This document shows, in pieces, positions 11,546 to 24,937 of a DNA stretch of 64,000 nucleotides (positions are counted from its first letter, which is position 1; each line of letters opens with the position of its first letter). Below the pieces are notes generated by a model. It was not told the origin of the DNA. It did no database searches and worked only from the letters and a program-made list of their open reading frames with translations. A program made the position numbers and the translations under genes. Origin of the DNA: Acanthaster planci (taxonomy: Eukaryota; Echinodermata; Asteroidea; Valvatida; Acanthasteridae); NCBI RefSeq assembly GCF_001949145.1, contig NW_019091362.1, positions 3,734,519 to 3,798,518 on the forward strand, given 5' to 3'.

Positions 11546-12296
11546 CACCAATAACAAGAAGAAAAACGGTGAAAAAAAGCAAGTATACATATTTGCAAGC
11601 CCTTTGTCTAGCTTTGCCTAGAATTTCACGAGCGCTATCCAGAAACACATCACGCAAACATTTAGTTAAAAATCGTACCTTTGAGCGGCTTGATCATCCA
11701 CAAATAGGTCCGCCAGTATTTGTGTTGCGACGCAACTACAAATGTTCTGGGTTTGATGACATCACCCCCTTCATCAAATCACGTCTATCCTTGATAAACA
11801 TCCATCTACATACCAGCGTGAGCATATCTCGTGCTGCCCCTCCCGCTTGAAAAGGCAAACGCTGCATAGACCTAGCTATGGCGCATTTCGCCACTCACGG
11901 ACATCCGTTTCGTCTGTGCGTAACTCCTCCGGCCCGAACGATTCCCGTGCACCTGGTAATAAATTGGACGGTCGCGCGATCGTTATTCACTGATGAAGAG
12001 TTGTGGATTGTATTCAATCGTTTCTCGACCTGAAATGGCAGATGATTAAAAACGAAGCTCTCAGCCACTAATAAATTCTGCAGTAATGATATGAAAATTG
12101 TTGCTACTGTGGGCGTTGCTTTTAGTGAAGTACATCCGAGGTTTAATGGCAGTCTGTAGCTGTTTTGTGTTTATAGGGACACGGACGGCTTTAAAAAACA
12201 TTTGAAGCATGCTATATTCTCATGATAAAAACAAATAGGTACGCCCAATACCCATTGTTTTCCTGGGCCATTCATTGATTGTGAGACCAAAAAGGG

Positions 12297-12515
12297 CCAG
12301 GGGCGGTAGCCCACGGAGGGGGGGGGGGTTTAACCCTGCCCCCAAGTCAATTTCTTTACTTGCTCAAAACGAATACACCTACATCTTATAAGAATAGCTG
12401 TGATACATCCGTACATGGTGTGGTGCAAGNNNNNNNNNNNNNNNNNNNNNNNNNNAGCTTTATTTGGGGGGGGGTAAATTCTCCAACGACAAATCCTGGG
12501 TGTGCCACTGGCTGG
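12297..12515. mobile_element. Diverged relative of the CAGTGGCG fold-back element, interrupted by gap
   Basis: Begins near CCAGGGGCGGTAGCCC, has G-tracts inside and ends near GTGTGCCACTGGCTGG, i.e. inverted GCCACTGG-type ends like the element at 11335. Twenty-six Ns (12430-12455) break it, so its internal structure cannot be judged. Confidence 0.4.
12430..12455. other. Assembly gap (26 N)
   Basis: Run of Ns. Confidence 1.
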
Positions 12516-12654
12516 AGGCAATGAATGCCTCCACAGAGTAATGAAAATACGAATTCCTTAGACCCATCCCTCAACCATGATTTTCTTCTGTATCTCAATA
12601 ACGAGTCTAAAAGGAAAAACTGGCGACCGCGTAATCTGAGGGTACACTGCACCC

Positions 12655-12990
12655 CGATTCAAGGCAAATTCTCCGCCGAGACGAGGCGTTTGAAAGTACC
12701 CCAACAGTTTCTTTTGAAATAGGAGTTTGTGTGGCCCCCCAAATTGTGGGATTGTGTAAGTGTGGCCCGTCAACTTTCTAGATTCAGGGACTCACATCTG
12801 AGGGCAAAGCAGACAAAATACTTTGAATAATTGTCCAAAGAGTCTGAGGAAGTAGAGGGATGCCATTTTTTTGGCTGCGGACACACTTGGGGAAAGTTTG
12901 TTTTTGGTGGATACAGTTTGTTTTTGGTGGATAATTAAAAATTGAACTGGTTAACCTACAAAAAATTGGAAACCAGTAAGACCCAATGAC
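12655..12990. repeat. Degenerate dispersed repeat, copy A
   Basis: Aligns by eye with 47210-47500. Both share a TCTTTTGAAA start, a GTGGGATTGTGTAA / GTGAGATTGTGTAA block, a CATCTGAG block, TTTTTTTGGCTGC / AAAAAATGGCTGC and a final GTGG..AATAA segment. Copy A also has a short internal tandem duplication, GTTTGTTTTTGGTGGATA, at about 12897-12932. Confidence 0.5.
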
Positions 12991-13069
12991 ACATTGGTTT
13001 TGTTTGAGAGGCCTCGGGGACTTCGGTTGACTGGAATGGGGCTCCGAACTTTGTTGTTTTTACACTGTT

Positions 13070-13247
13070 GTTGTTTTGTTTTAATGGCGCTTTCAGCAAC
13101 TCCGGCTATTTGCGCCAATAACTATGGACTGGAAACCAAATACATTTAAAGCCTGGGCCAAGCCAGGCTTGGACTCGAACCCGAGCCTCATTGATGCAAA
13201 ACGAGGAAAAACCGCTACGCTAACAAGCTAGCCCACTCCCCCTTTTT
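13070..13247 (-). mobile_element. tRNA-derived SINE
   Basis: On the minus strand the 5' part contains an RNA polymerase III A-box-like TTAGCGTAGCGGT (13211-13223) and, about 30 nt on, a B-box-like GGTTCGAGTCC (13171-13181), the spacing of a tRNA gene. It cannot fold as a functional tRNA as far as I can see. The 3' part is a non-tRNA body ending GCGCCATTAAAAC with an A/C-rich tail (about 13070-13090). This arrangement is typical of tRNA-headed SINEs. Confidence 0.75.
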
Positions 13248-13860
13248 ACGATGTTTTCAATGGTGCTTGCCTTCATAGTATAGTGCACCCCTGAACCCAA
13301 GTCCAATCTTCTACGTTGACTGGGGTTGTTTTGGAGGAATCGCGCCCTCTTGTGTTGTTACTCTTGAAAAGAGAGGGCGTGTTCTCGGTTTTTGTAGGAG
13401 CACGTCGATTGTCCTCACGTGAATACAACCTTTACAGGCCATCAGCAGTTAGAATGGAAGATACCAATTCCATATTATCAGTCCACAAACAGTAGATTAG
13501 TAAAGAATTTTGGAATGGTGGTTGGATTTAAGATTGGTTTCCTATGCACTTTCCGATGGAGGGATGGGAACCAACGGACAGCTTATTTTTCGTTTGTCCA
13601 AGCTCGGGATGGTAACCAGGAGAACAGTGCACCACATCGATCCGGGGTCTGCCTTATAAACACAGGCAATTCTTTCCAAGTTGAAAAACCACGTCTCAAA
13701 CCAATTGTAGTTTTACACCCCCAAACAAGGATGGAAATAAAAATTTCGACAAAGTTTCAAATTAGTACTGGAAGGAATGTCATTTCGTTTCACGGTATAG
13801 TATTATAGATTAACACTGGTACTTATGTGAAGAAGTGCATGTTTCTTGCATTTTTAACGG

Positions 13861-14010
13861 TAGCTGCAATCAATTTTTTTTACAATACAAACTTTCAAAC
13901 TGTACCTTCGTGTCTTATTTATTAACCAAATGGGAGCGTAGAAGAGTGTTCATACATTGACGAAGAGTACAAAGTTGCAGAAAACTTTTGTCTAAGAAAC
14001 ATTCATTGCG
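13861..14010 (+). repeat. Dispersed repeat, copy A (two blocks joined)
   Basis: Block 1 (13861-13914, beginning TAGCTGCAATCAA) matches 59451-59503. Block 2 (about 13923-14010, beginning ACCAAATGGGAG) matches about 60134-60240. Here the blocks are only a few bases apart; in the receptor-gene intron they are separated by about 630 bp. Similarity is around 80% by eye with small indels. Confidence 0.65.
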
Positions 14011-17000
14011 ACTACCCTTTAACAGACACGCAGCGGCGATGCAATGAACGGATGTTGAAACTTTACCCAATTTCAGTGCTTCATTCTGATATCTCATCCA
14101 TTCAAGAACACCTGACAACACAGGACCCACTTCTAAATGACATTGCATTTACAGCAAATAGGACAAAAGGTTCCCATCTTTGACAGAAAATAAACCGTCT
14201 TATTTTACCGAAGAAAATATGTTTCAAGATCCTGATCATGGTACTGTCGGATTCAGTCGGTTCGTTAACTATTAAAATGGGACTGAATAATTTCGAATCA
14301 ACAGAAGAGTTCACCTCTTTGCGGTTAGTGGCATTAATTTCACAGGCTTCGCACAACAGATGAAAGTGCGCCCCCTCAGCCTTCAAATGTCCTTATGACG
14401 GTGAGGCGAATCCGTATGCATCATGTTGAATCACGCCGTCGAGATAAAGATCTTTGCCGGCTTTTTATCAATCAAAATGCACATAAAATTTGACGAAACA
14501 CAGTTGTACCCACAAAGGGACTACGATACAAAGAAATGTGTTCTGGGCTGCGCCGGGTGAGAATATACAAGAGAGAATCCAGGCACACTGGCGGAAGTCC
14601 TGGCCAAGAGATATAAATCTTCATGCGCATAACGCCGGGTGTTCTTTTCCCAGCGTCCCTTGATTGTGATTTTCTCGGTTTAACTATCTGCATGACATAT
14701 TGACCACAGCACGCTTTCTACTATGCATTAATAATGTTGCTTAAGTTGTTTGACCTTGCCTTTTTTATAGAATGCTTGAAGGACACCTGTGAATGTGCGT
14801 ATGTTTGTGTTTGTTGCACGTTGTGTCAGTCCGTGGAGGGGTCTGTCAAAGGGACAAGATAAGACACAGACCTTGAGCCTTTTTTTTCCACGTTTGCTTG
14901 CAGGTGGACGGGGATGGGTCTGTAAATGCGCGTGCGCATGTGTTCTGATGGTATCGATCTTGCAGTGTTTGTTGACTTTTATGTCGGACGGTCACGAAGC
15001 CCCTGTTTGGGTGCATCACGTGACTTCACGTCTACTCGGCTGTAAATAGCAATAGGCCTGAAAATATGAGTTGGTGTCCTTCAAAATCAGAGCGATCCAA
15101 CATGGCAAATGCTTTGCTGTTTAGGTTTTATATTTACCAACTTTACTAACTGGGCCCTGACTTTAGATGGCTTGCTCCTCCGTGATTCATTCGAATGGCT
15201 CATTCGAGTCTCCAGTGTTAAACAGTGGACCACAAGTCCTAGGTATCAAAGACGATTAAATTCTGGGGCAAAACTACATCTCTCTTGTTCTTTGCATGGG
15301 TGACATCTAGGTGAAGATAACTTTAAAAACTTCCCGCTAGAAACGACACCGTGAGCTGACCAAGCTCGAGCGACTGACTTGTTCATCTCCCCCCGTCTCC
15401 CCCTCTCTTTTTGTTTACACGTTTTAGGGCTGCGATTGAAACACTTCATATCAAAATACAATTTCATTAAAATTTCCTTTTGGGGTAGTGAAAATGACTG
15501 CTTTAATTAACGTAAACAAAGTAATTTCACATCCAAACATAAACACTAGGCCTAAGGATATGTTCGATCCTTAGTCAAACCAGAGGGTCAACATAGCTCG
15601 TCCGTGTCTTAACTCACATGATTTGACGGGTGACAACAAACAGGCAAAATAATGTTTTAATAATAAACAACACAAAAAAATGGCAACCAGAGGTTAGCAG
15701 GAAGATTATTATCAAATCAGTGTACGCAATCAATTTGGCAAACCGATGCCTGACAAGCAATCCGAAGTTATGTTCTGGAATGACACGGGACACTCACTGA
15801 TTACAATTCACATCACTGGGCAAACTAAGACAAGAAAGAGTGATTATGCCAACAATAATCCTATGGACACAGGGAGAATAACTCAGGGTACCCCGCCAAG
15901 TAAATTAATTACAAATTCATAAGAGATGACAATTAACTATCAGAAATTACCTAAGCACATAGTGGATAAAGGGCTATAGCCAAGATTGACAGTCGCTTCC
16001 GGCTTAGAATCTGCGGGGGGTGCTTTGACGAAATTGGGTGTTGGACGATGCCCGATTGCACCGACCTGAACTATGATTATGCTCGTATATGTAGTGTCTC
16101 TTTCAAAGATGAGCAAAAACTTCTAGGTGACACCACCGATCCAATTAAAAAGGACCCCTCCCGTTGTCACCAAACCGCAAGCTGGCCGCCATCAAAGCTG
16201 GCGCATGCGATAATAAAAACCGCAGGCAGTTTGTTGGTAAATAAAAACCCGGATTTCCCCTTTGCAACCGAGTTAATGTTTGATGAGACTCTCTTCGGGC
16301 ACGTGCTGCACTATTTGATCCGGTCATACTCTGATGAATGTCATTAGGTAACTCTTTGCATTCGGATTACACAATTCTCACAGGAAATCCAAAATAAATG
16401 AGAAAATTAGCTTAATATTCCGAGAACAGTTGATTCAGGTGTTGGCAGTTTTGTCATGAAAGACTCACCGACGAGGAGGAAGACTAGAAAGAAATGGCAG
16501 TAAATGTACAATTCTTAAAAATAATTGAAAAGCAAGCAAAGCTTTGTGCTTATATGGAGGAATAAAAACACATCCTTCATGGTGCTTAGAAGTACTTAAC
16601 ACATAATAATAAACAAATCGTGAAGGTTTACATTAATAACATTGCCTTTTGTTCACAAGTTAAGTATACAATTTCTTGGCATCTCGTGGAGAACCTGAAA
16701 CCGCATGAAAGTAATCAAACAGGTTTTCATCCCCTGAAGAGTGTAGTCTGGAGAAATAACCAAAAAGACAACAAACAACAAAGTTTGAGGCTGCACCCCA
16801 ATGAGAAAGCTTCCGTCATTTTTTAAGTACAAAACGGTGGTTTCATTTTGGACATTTCTATATCCTCGTTATATCGCTACTTTTATATAAGCATCTTTCT
16901 ACGGAAGAAACCCGGATATTTCGGCCGAAGTCCAAAGAGGGGGAAATTGGTACTCACATTTATCATGTTTCAGATTGAGTTATTCAAAATTATCTGTTCG

Positions 17001-20000
17001 AGTTTTTAGACCAGGTTTGGGATTTTTGTGTGAGTTTCTAAATCCTGACAGGGCCGAACATGGCAATCGCTAGAGTGGGCTGTTTGACGCTAATATTAGT
17101 CTGAAGGCCTTCCCTGCATTCTACAATCTTAAAAATAAATTGGGAGATCGGATCCTAAAAATGTTATTTTCTTGGATAAATGGCCATCGGGAATTGGCGA
17201 AAGAGGGCAACATTCGTGGCTTTTTCGTGTCCTTGAGGTAGCTGGCGCGGCCAAACTCATAAACATTAATACAACCACTATCCCCTTTCGTTGTCAAACC
17301 TTCTTTGCTTGGTGTTCTAGACTTGTTTCTTTGCGTTTCATTCTTGCCTCCTCAAGTTAAACGGAGTGCAAATTGTTTTCCCATTTAACCAGTATCACAA
17401 CCGTTCTTTTAAAAAGAATTCGCCAATTGGTTTATTGTCTTCCATGGACCCGGATGTACCCATTCAAACCATGTTGCAGCTGTCCACCACCGGGCACAGA
17501 CAATGACCCACGAACATGTATTTGTAAAATTCTAAATGGACAACTCACTACATCTGCGTGACACCACCCGCGTCAGTGTGTTCTAAAAACAAAAGGAAAT
17601 GACTAGTTTTGAGACAGCCGAAAGACTTCGGCTCTATGGAGTCACTCTTACCAAGCCAGCCTGAATTAATCAAGCGTGCGGTTGACAGCTTGAGTGGCGC
17701 GCTCACGGTAGGGGGCCGTCCAGTCTTGAGCCAGCCGTCAACCGCTCTTTGTTTCTTTGTCTCCGTCCTGCAGTACTTTGTTTGTTCCAAGCACTTTTCT
17801 TTCAGAAAAGTTACATTATGTGAAGAAAAGATCAGAAACAGAACAAACATTTGCTAGTCGTGTCGATGTATACAGGTATTAATGATGATATTTGAGTGTA
17901 TAATGTTATTGAAGTACGTGTATACTGAAGTAACGTACTGAAAGTGTACAGTGAAGAGAAAAGTGTGTTTCCACAAAGAAAGAGCCATTTTGGAAGGTCA
18001 CTCAGCGGAAGGGAGTAAGTTCGTTCTTTCACTTAGATAATTAATATTGCAAAAAATTTAATGCGTATGGTGTGCACGTGGAAGGTCGTTACTGGGAATA
18101 GTAAGCCAACTACCGTTTTTCTCAGAATGTGTTTTCCTGCTCAAAATCTTTTTAGATGTTTTATTTCCTCCCTTCATTTTTTCTCAAAGGTTAACTCGCA
18201 CGCGGAACGAGTTGTCCTTCAATGAACTGCAAAAAAGGCAAAATTACATGTAAAATGCAATGCCATTATGTATCCTCCAAAATAATTTCTTTTGCAGCAA
18301 ATTTTGCTGAAGCATACTAGACAGCAACTTCACTGGGATTGTCAAGCACTGAAGGGTTGGTTGTACGGTGCGTGAGCATGTCTTTGTTCCTGTCGACCCA
18401 AAACTGACGAAAAACTCACTCAATGTAAAGTGACATATCATACGGGGCCGCATGATGCTTAAATACAGCAAGCATACAGGAACATTTCAAAGATCTCCTT
18501 TTCAAAAAAAATTCTTTAGGGTTTAATACAACAACAGACAAGTTATTCTGTTTATCATCTTCTCGGGTTTCCGTTGTGAAATCATCCGAGAATAATAATT
18601 TCACCGCTCGGTTGGCGAGTCTACACTTTGATCTGAACATGAACAAAGGACGCTCTGCTCTGAAAGACTCTTACAAGGTTTGATGACAGACAGGGATCAC
18701 ACGGCCTTCTGACAAAAACGAAACTGAGATGAAATGCAAACCCCTGATCCCCAACTGCTAACAATAGGAGGCAAACTTGGTCGTATGAATGTACCCGACT
18801 GGTTTCTATTTCCAAAACAAACTTGTGACTTCTGACACCTGCCAGCGATTTTGGCTCATCCCGGACGTTGCTTAGTAACCGATGAATGCTTCTAATCCAT
18901 ATGACAAAAAAGTCAGCAACCAGTATCTATAGAGGCGCATTAATGTTAATCCCCCTACGCTACATTTTCCGAGGATAGTGTTCTTGGGGCCAGATGGGAT
19001 ACATTGGGTCGTTTAATACTTAAGTATGGGTGTATTGTGGTCAGTGTTAAATGTAAAGCGTCAGTGTAACGTGTCAAGGGATGGTTAAAAAGTTTTAGAA
19101 TAAGTGGAACTTCGTGAGACAAGCCAAGTTTGTATTGACTTTGGAAAGCAACGAAGATAATCCAACTCCAGCAATGAGGATTTTTACTTCACTGTAGAGA
19201 CATTCCTTTCGAGCTGTCACTTGTAGAAAAGCTTAAAAATCTAATTGCAGTGGATTTTCTTCTCAAAATGAAAAAGTATATGTGTTACGCTTTTAACCGG
19301 ATCCTTTTCGTGAAATCGACATAATGCAGTCTGCTTTTGATGGTCTACTTAGATGATTACCTACAATTTAAGCCTTGGTATCGAAACAGAATGGCGGATG
19401 ATTAATTTTCTTTTATAAATTCTGTTTAACAGGGCACAAAGGAGATTTCTTTGGCGTTCAACTTCATATTATATAAGAAGGCAGCACGAAAATTATTTAG
19501 CATGGCAATAATATCTGCATGACCGAATAAACTTGTGATGATTGGTGTCGCCATGTTGAAAACATGCCGGTCTTTTCCAAAGCCAAACATCGCCATATGT
19601 TCGCCAGACAAGACGCCGTCAAAGCGGGAACAAAGCGAACAGGTTAATGCGTAGCGAAACCACATGCGGGCTCCCGTTGCCTTTAATTAAGCAAACCCAG
19701 ACCAGCTAGGCCAATCCCATAACAAACGCTCATCACTCGTCCATTACTGGGACAAAAGACAAACTTCACCGATAGAGCGCCAACAACCATAAATGGCGTA
19801 GCACATTCGGCTGCAGGGCCTCATTACTGCAGCCGTGCCCAAGGGCGATGGTCATCACTGGTCAACTCCCAAAAAACATACCCGCACCCTTGGCTAACAA
19901 AAGAGGGTTCCGAGGCACGCGTCCAGAACAAAGCATCGAAACCACAGCCTGGAATTGAAAGCTATTGTTTGTCGTCGGGAGACCATTGTTTCGAAAAACA

Positions 20001-20850
20001 AAGAGCACGCGACACCACCTGGGGAGTTTGGAGTAACGACACACGCCTAACCACTACCGGTAGTAATAACTGCCCAAATGGGGGGGGGGTCGTTTGTGTC
20101 TTAGCTGAATGCTGTAGCATGTACAGTACGTGTAAGAGACAAAATACATCGCCGACGAATTAGTCGCTCCATTGGAGACTCAGAGGTATCTGTATGGTTT
20201 CAAGTTTGTCTAAATTCTCAGACAGAACACACTGAAACGAATTTGGCGACGAGAATGCTTAAAAGAAACAAGAAAACTTCAGCATGTAACCACAGTTTAC
20301 TTGGAGAATGGACTAAAATAGAAAGACTGGTAGAAGGAAAAGCTCACTGCGAGGGGAACTCCTAGTTTTTTTATGGAGGGGGAAATGGTTTTAAATTGTT
20401 TCCTTTGATCATTTTAATTTTGTCATCGTGATTGAAACGGTACATTGATTTAAATTCCTTGTTTACGAATACGATTTGTGAGACCAAGGCAAGATCAAAC
20501 TCTCAAACCTTGGGCATGATGAAAAAGTGTAATCGGTCCCAGAATTCGAACGTATAGTATGGAATGCTCTCATAATGCATTTTGTATGTCGTTTTATGTA
20601 GCAGGTGTAGGTGTTCTATGTAAAAGGTGTAGTGACAGGGACAGGGAGGCTTTGTTTCTCCTTTTTAGCCTAAGAAGTGGAGTGGGATGTCCGTTGAACA
20701 ATACATTTGGCTAAAATTGTCCATGTGTTCAAGTTTTATTAACCATAGACTTATTTACAACTTAATACAGTAAAATGAATGTACTTAGTTTGGGTGAAGG
20801 CAAACCATTTTTTGGGGGAGGGGATTCCCACAGGGACGTTCCAGTGTTGT

Positions 20851-21048
20851 AGTTGAGACTATCACAAGACACAAGACCAGTCACAGACACAAGACCATGC
20901 ACAAGACAGTCACAAGTCACAGGGCGAACCATGACAAAGGAATGCTTTTGTTGCAGCTCTTATGAGCAGCTTGTGACTTGAATTCAGACTGGAGGTCTTG
21001 TCTGGTCTTGTGTTGTCTTGTGAAGGTCTCAAGTGGTCTCGACTACAC
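20851..21048. mobile_element. Fold-back element with CACAAGAC repeats
   Basis: The left end (GTAGTTGAGAC, then CACAAGACACAAGACCAG) is an imperfect inverted copy of the right end (CTGGTCTTGTGTTGTCTTGT, then GTCTCGACTAC). The interior has further CACAAGAC motifs and no open frame of note. Consistent with a non-autonomous MITE-like element. Confidence 0.65.
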
Positions 21049-24000
21049 CGGGGGGGGGGGCGTACAAAGCATTCATAAGCTGAAAAAAAATAAATAATTA
21101 ACAGCGAGAGGGCTGCCATTTGTGAGTTTTTTAAAATCAAATTGGTGATTTTCACCCCATTTCATTTCTATCTTTATTTTCCTCATTTATTTTAACTTCA
21201 GTTCCCTCTCCCCCTTTAAATCTCCTTGCGTTTGTCCCCTTCGGTAGGCTCATGGGTGGAGGTTGATAATGGCAAGTTGATGGGAATACCAACGTCCGCA
21301 ATATAAACCCTTGTGCAACGTCCGAGGCATACAGGCGTTTCCGTGCTGAAACGAGACATGGCTGCTTGCCGTCGAGTTTTAGCACAGAACGACCCGTACC
21401 ACCGCGACGTGAATCACATCGGCATCATGAAATGTGTGGTGTGACTGAACTGACTCAAGTGCTGGTTGGCCGATAGCCAAAATGTTTCTGGCAGAAAAAT
21501 ATTTCCAGAAAATGTCTTCACTACCCAACAACGCCACCTGCACTGCGTGACATAAACTTTGAACAGGTCTCGGTTAATGGGTGGAGGGTAGAGGTCGCCA
21601 ACAGCTTAAAACGGATTACTCTGGTGCGACAAAAAGGAATTAATATAAATGAGCAGTGCAGTTTAACTGTATTAAATGTGACAAGATTGCAAAGCGTTTT
21701 CGAAGTTTTAATGTTATTGTGGACAATCGAGTCTAGTTTGGTTTTATATGAGAAAGTCGGACTAACAAGCACAAAGGAATCAGACACAAACGGCTCTTCT
21801 GTTCTCTAACGGTTCAGCTGCAAATTATGCAAATCCGAAATCAATTTATGACTGGAAAAAGCGATGGGAGTTTGTGGCTGTATCGACCGGGAAAGGAAGG
21901 GACGCACTGAATCCTGTCAAGTGTGGAAGGATTGTCCCGCTTATAAAGGATCTAATCTACGGGCCTCGCGCGCACGCGTGGCGTTAAAAAAAGCACAGAA
22001 TACTAACAGCCAACCTCGTGCGACCTTTTCGGTTCCAGATGACTTGTTCCTTGGTATTCTGTCTCGGCAAAAGAGAGACCCTCTCTGACACTTGATCGCC
22101 AAAAATGTTGGGGCAAAATATGAACTGGGGTGACTGTACTCCCCAGCCAGTATATAGAAACCGTTTCCTGAAAAATGCATGGGTTGTTCTCAGTTTCTCA
22201 CAATTACTACCCCTTTGATTCATTCTAATAACCACGAGGAATAAATTCTACGTAGACGTTTTCAGGGCCTTCGTGAGGTTGCTTTTTAGGGGTAAAAGTT
22301 TTGCGATCCTTAAGAGGAATTTGGTACTATATACAGTTCCTACAACCTTTTCCTCCGAACCCCCTTCCCCAAGTGATGGTACACTTCAGGATCTTACTTT
22401 AATGCATAGCGAATTTTGGTCAGAAAAGCCGTGATTCACTAAAAAAAACATGCAGAACTTGTGTAACCGCTACCTTAATTTTGACGTGAAAGTTCACTGA
22501 CGCCAAACTCCAGGACTCTCTTCGTTTTCACATGAAGAAAAGGTTGGCTTTGATCCAGTTTGCCACAACTGACTCGTTGAACATAAGCCAAATGTTCTAG
22601 TTAATACAATTTCTAAGAACAGTTATTAGCCGTCTGCTGACACTTGAAAAACCTGGCCAAATTCCACGAAGAGATTGACCTGCTGTGATGAAATTCCCAG
22701 ATTAGGACTTTTGATAACCATGTGCCGAGTTCAGGTCTTATCGAATTCAACAAGCAAATTCGTGGAATGGATTGGGTGATGGCAAATCAAACGCAGATAC
22801 TCGAATCACTTATTTTTGTGCTGAAGGATTTCGCATACAGAAGTTCGCGAAAGGTCCGGGCAGTTTTAAATTTTGGTCATTATTTGTTACACATTGTGGC
22901 CACTTTTGTTGGATTTACTGTTGCTTGCCACTCAGCTGTGTGTGGAAATGTGCGAAAGAACTGATCAATATTTGCCGCATCTTGCCTTTGTCAATTATTG
23001 TTGGAACTTTTCGCGGGAAAAAGTGGAATCTTTATTGCAAACCTCGTGTCGGAGGGCCTCTGGAAAACGTATTGGTACAGCCGGAAGCCTTGGTAATCCG
23101 ATGGTCGATTCACTGGGCATAGTGGACAAATAACGCTGCTCAAGATCACAAAGGGACGGCAAAATATAAGCACGTGGCACACTCGTGTTCGATTTCATCC
23201 TCATCTTTGGCGGAACGCTTGACGTTCCTACAAAGTCTTGAAAACAACTTAGTGTCTTTGTAGGAGGGAGGATCAAGAAGGAGGTCGATGGAAATGATTA
23301 TCCATCCGTGTGGTTACCATGAAGAAGAAAGGGGTCGATCATCCCGCGCGTGGCAGTCGTGCGTCTGGTTGAAAGACAAGCGAAACAGGGCCGGGGTTGG
23401 CATCAACATCTTGTGGTAAAGGAAGCCAAATAAACTATCAGGCTCCCACATCTATCGGTGTTCTCGCTTGTGTGCTTTCAAGCCCGGGGCAAACTTTCCC
23501 CACGATAACCGGAGTTCAGATCAGACATATTCACGACCCCTCTGAAAAATTTTGACATGATGTAAGGCCTGCATAAATCATGTCAGAGACTTAAACATGT
23601 GACTTGTGCATGCAGACACTAAGCCTACGTTTAAAAAAGTCGACAATTGCTCACGCGTCAAAAAGCTGTGAGTCTTGGAATCCTCTGTTCCAAGTGACAT
23701 GTTGCGAACGCCTTTCTCTGTGTGATCGGTAATAATAGCATAGAGCCAGGAACACAGGGTTGGGAGCTCGTGTATTGCCCCTGTACTTCATTGGTGGTTT
23801 CACTTCTACATATACATGTACATGTACTTTCAAAACATTCGACACAGCACGTCCAACCTGGTCCGCCAGTACCTGTTTTGTTGTAGTTTAATTCGAAATC
23901 AATAATTAATTTGATCAGAACTAGCTAATTAGAAGAACAGGCTTCACAGACTCCTCTGTGAATGACACAAACTGAAAATAGAGAAAAACTTTCGGTGGGG

Positions 24001-24937
24001 AAGCCATTGCATAAACTCCTCGTAGTTAATTCTTGACTGCAAATCTTTTTTTAACTTCAAATCTAAAACCCCTTGAACTGAACCAACACCCTGTAGTCAT
24101 AGATCATGACTTGCTTGAGTGTCAAACTTTGGAAACTTGTAAAGATCTGGTGGGGAATCACCATCATTTTAAGGGAGACAAGTTCAGACAGCTCCCATTT
24201 TCTTTGGCTATCTCATTTTCATCAGAACAGTGGGTACTTTTATAACTAATGTATTTTCCGTATTTAGCATGGCAGATCGGGGGGGGGGGGGAACGGGGGC
24301 CATGCATGGTCCTCTCCATAATGAACATTTTTTAACAAAAAAGGCGATTTCTTTAATGTTTCATTTTCCCTTCCTTCAAAAATACCCTCAAAAACATCCT
24401 TATCCCTGAAAAAGGCGATAAAAGATTAGTTGAAAAAAAATAAGTTAAAGGTTTTGGCCTCCCCTCTGAAACCTCGTTTGGTGACCCCCCCGAAAATTTT
24501 GTTCTGATCTGCCCTTGGTTTTAATCATGGTTTAATGAGACTATACTTTGATAAATTATGACACAGAGTAAAATGCCAGGTTTCAAAGTAAATAGTAATG
24601 CTGTGCAACACAGTGGGTTCTGCTTTTTGTCGAAGTTTTTTATCAATGAACAGTGAAGGTGACACCAACAGGTTCACTCGCTGTCACCTTTCCGGAACTG
24701 AATCCAGAAAATATCCCCCGGCAGATAGGGCTCCAGACGCACAGTATCTCGAAGTGAATATTCAAAATCATGATCTTATCGCAGCAAGAGCTCAGGACGA
24801 CTTTGTAAGAAGATGCACACACGGCTCTGAAGTCGAAAACAATTCTATCAGTGTCACTGTGCAAGCGTAGGTATTTCATGCACGTGAGAGCGCAAGAGAA
24901 AAAACATGACTCTGGAACAAACAATTTTGTATATAGA

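Larger units (their letters stand above)
7614..13069. other. Gene-free interval with repeats
   Basis: I find no supportable exon. Contents: a 22-bp tandem repeat (9491-9626), a G/C-tract fold-back element (11335-11545), a second similar element interrupted by a 26-N gap (about 12297-12515), and the first copy of a degenerate dispersed repeat (about 12655-12990). Open frames here are short and lack codon bias. Confidence 0.5.
13248..24937. other. Gene-free interval
   Basis: No exon that I can support on either strand. Recognisable contents are a dispersed-repeat copy at 13861-14010, a fold-back element at about 20851-21048, and a G/C-tract relic at about 24266-24520 with GGCAGATC / GATCTGCC ends. 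The rest is AT-rich unique sequence with only short frames, many lacking an ATG. Confidence 0.45.

Noticed and set aside
13171-13223. Possible tRNA gene from A and B boxes
   Set aside because: No closing acceptor stem or clear anticodon arm; fits the head of a SINE instead.
13419-13808. 129-codon plus-strand frame
   Set aside because: Starts at GTG, no domain, internal short repeats; no splice or promoter support.
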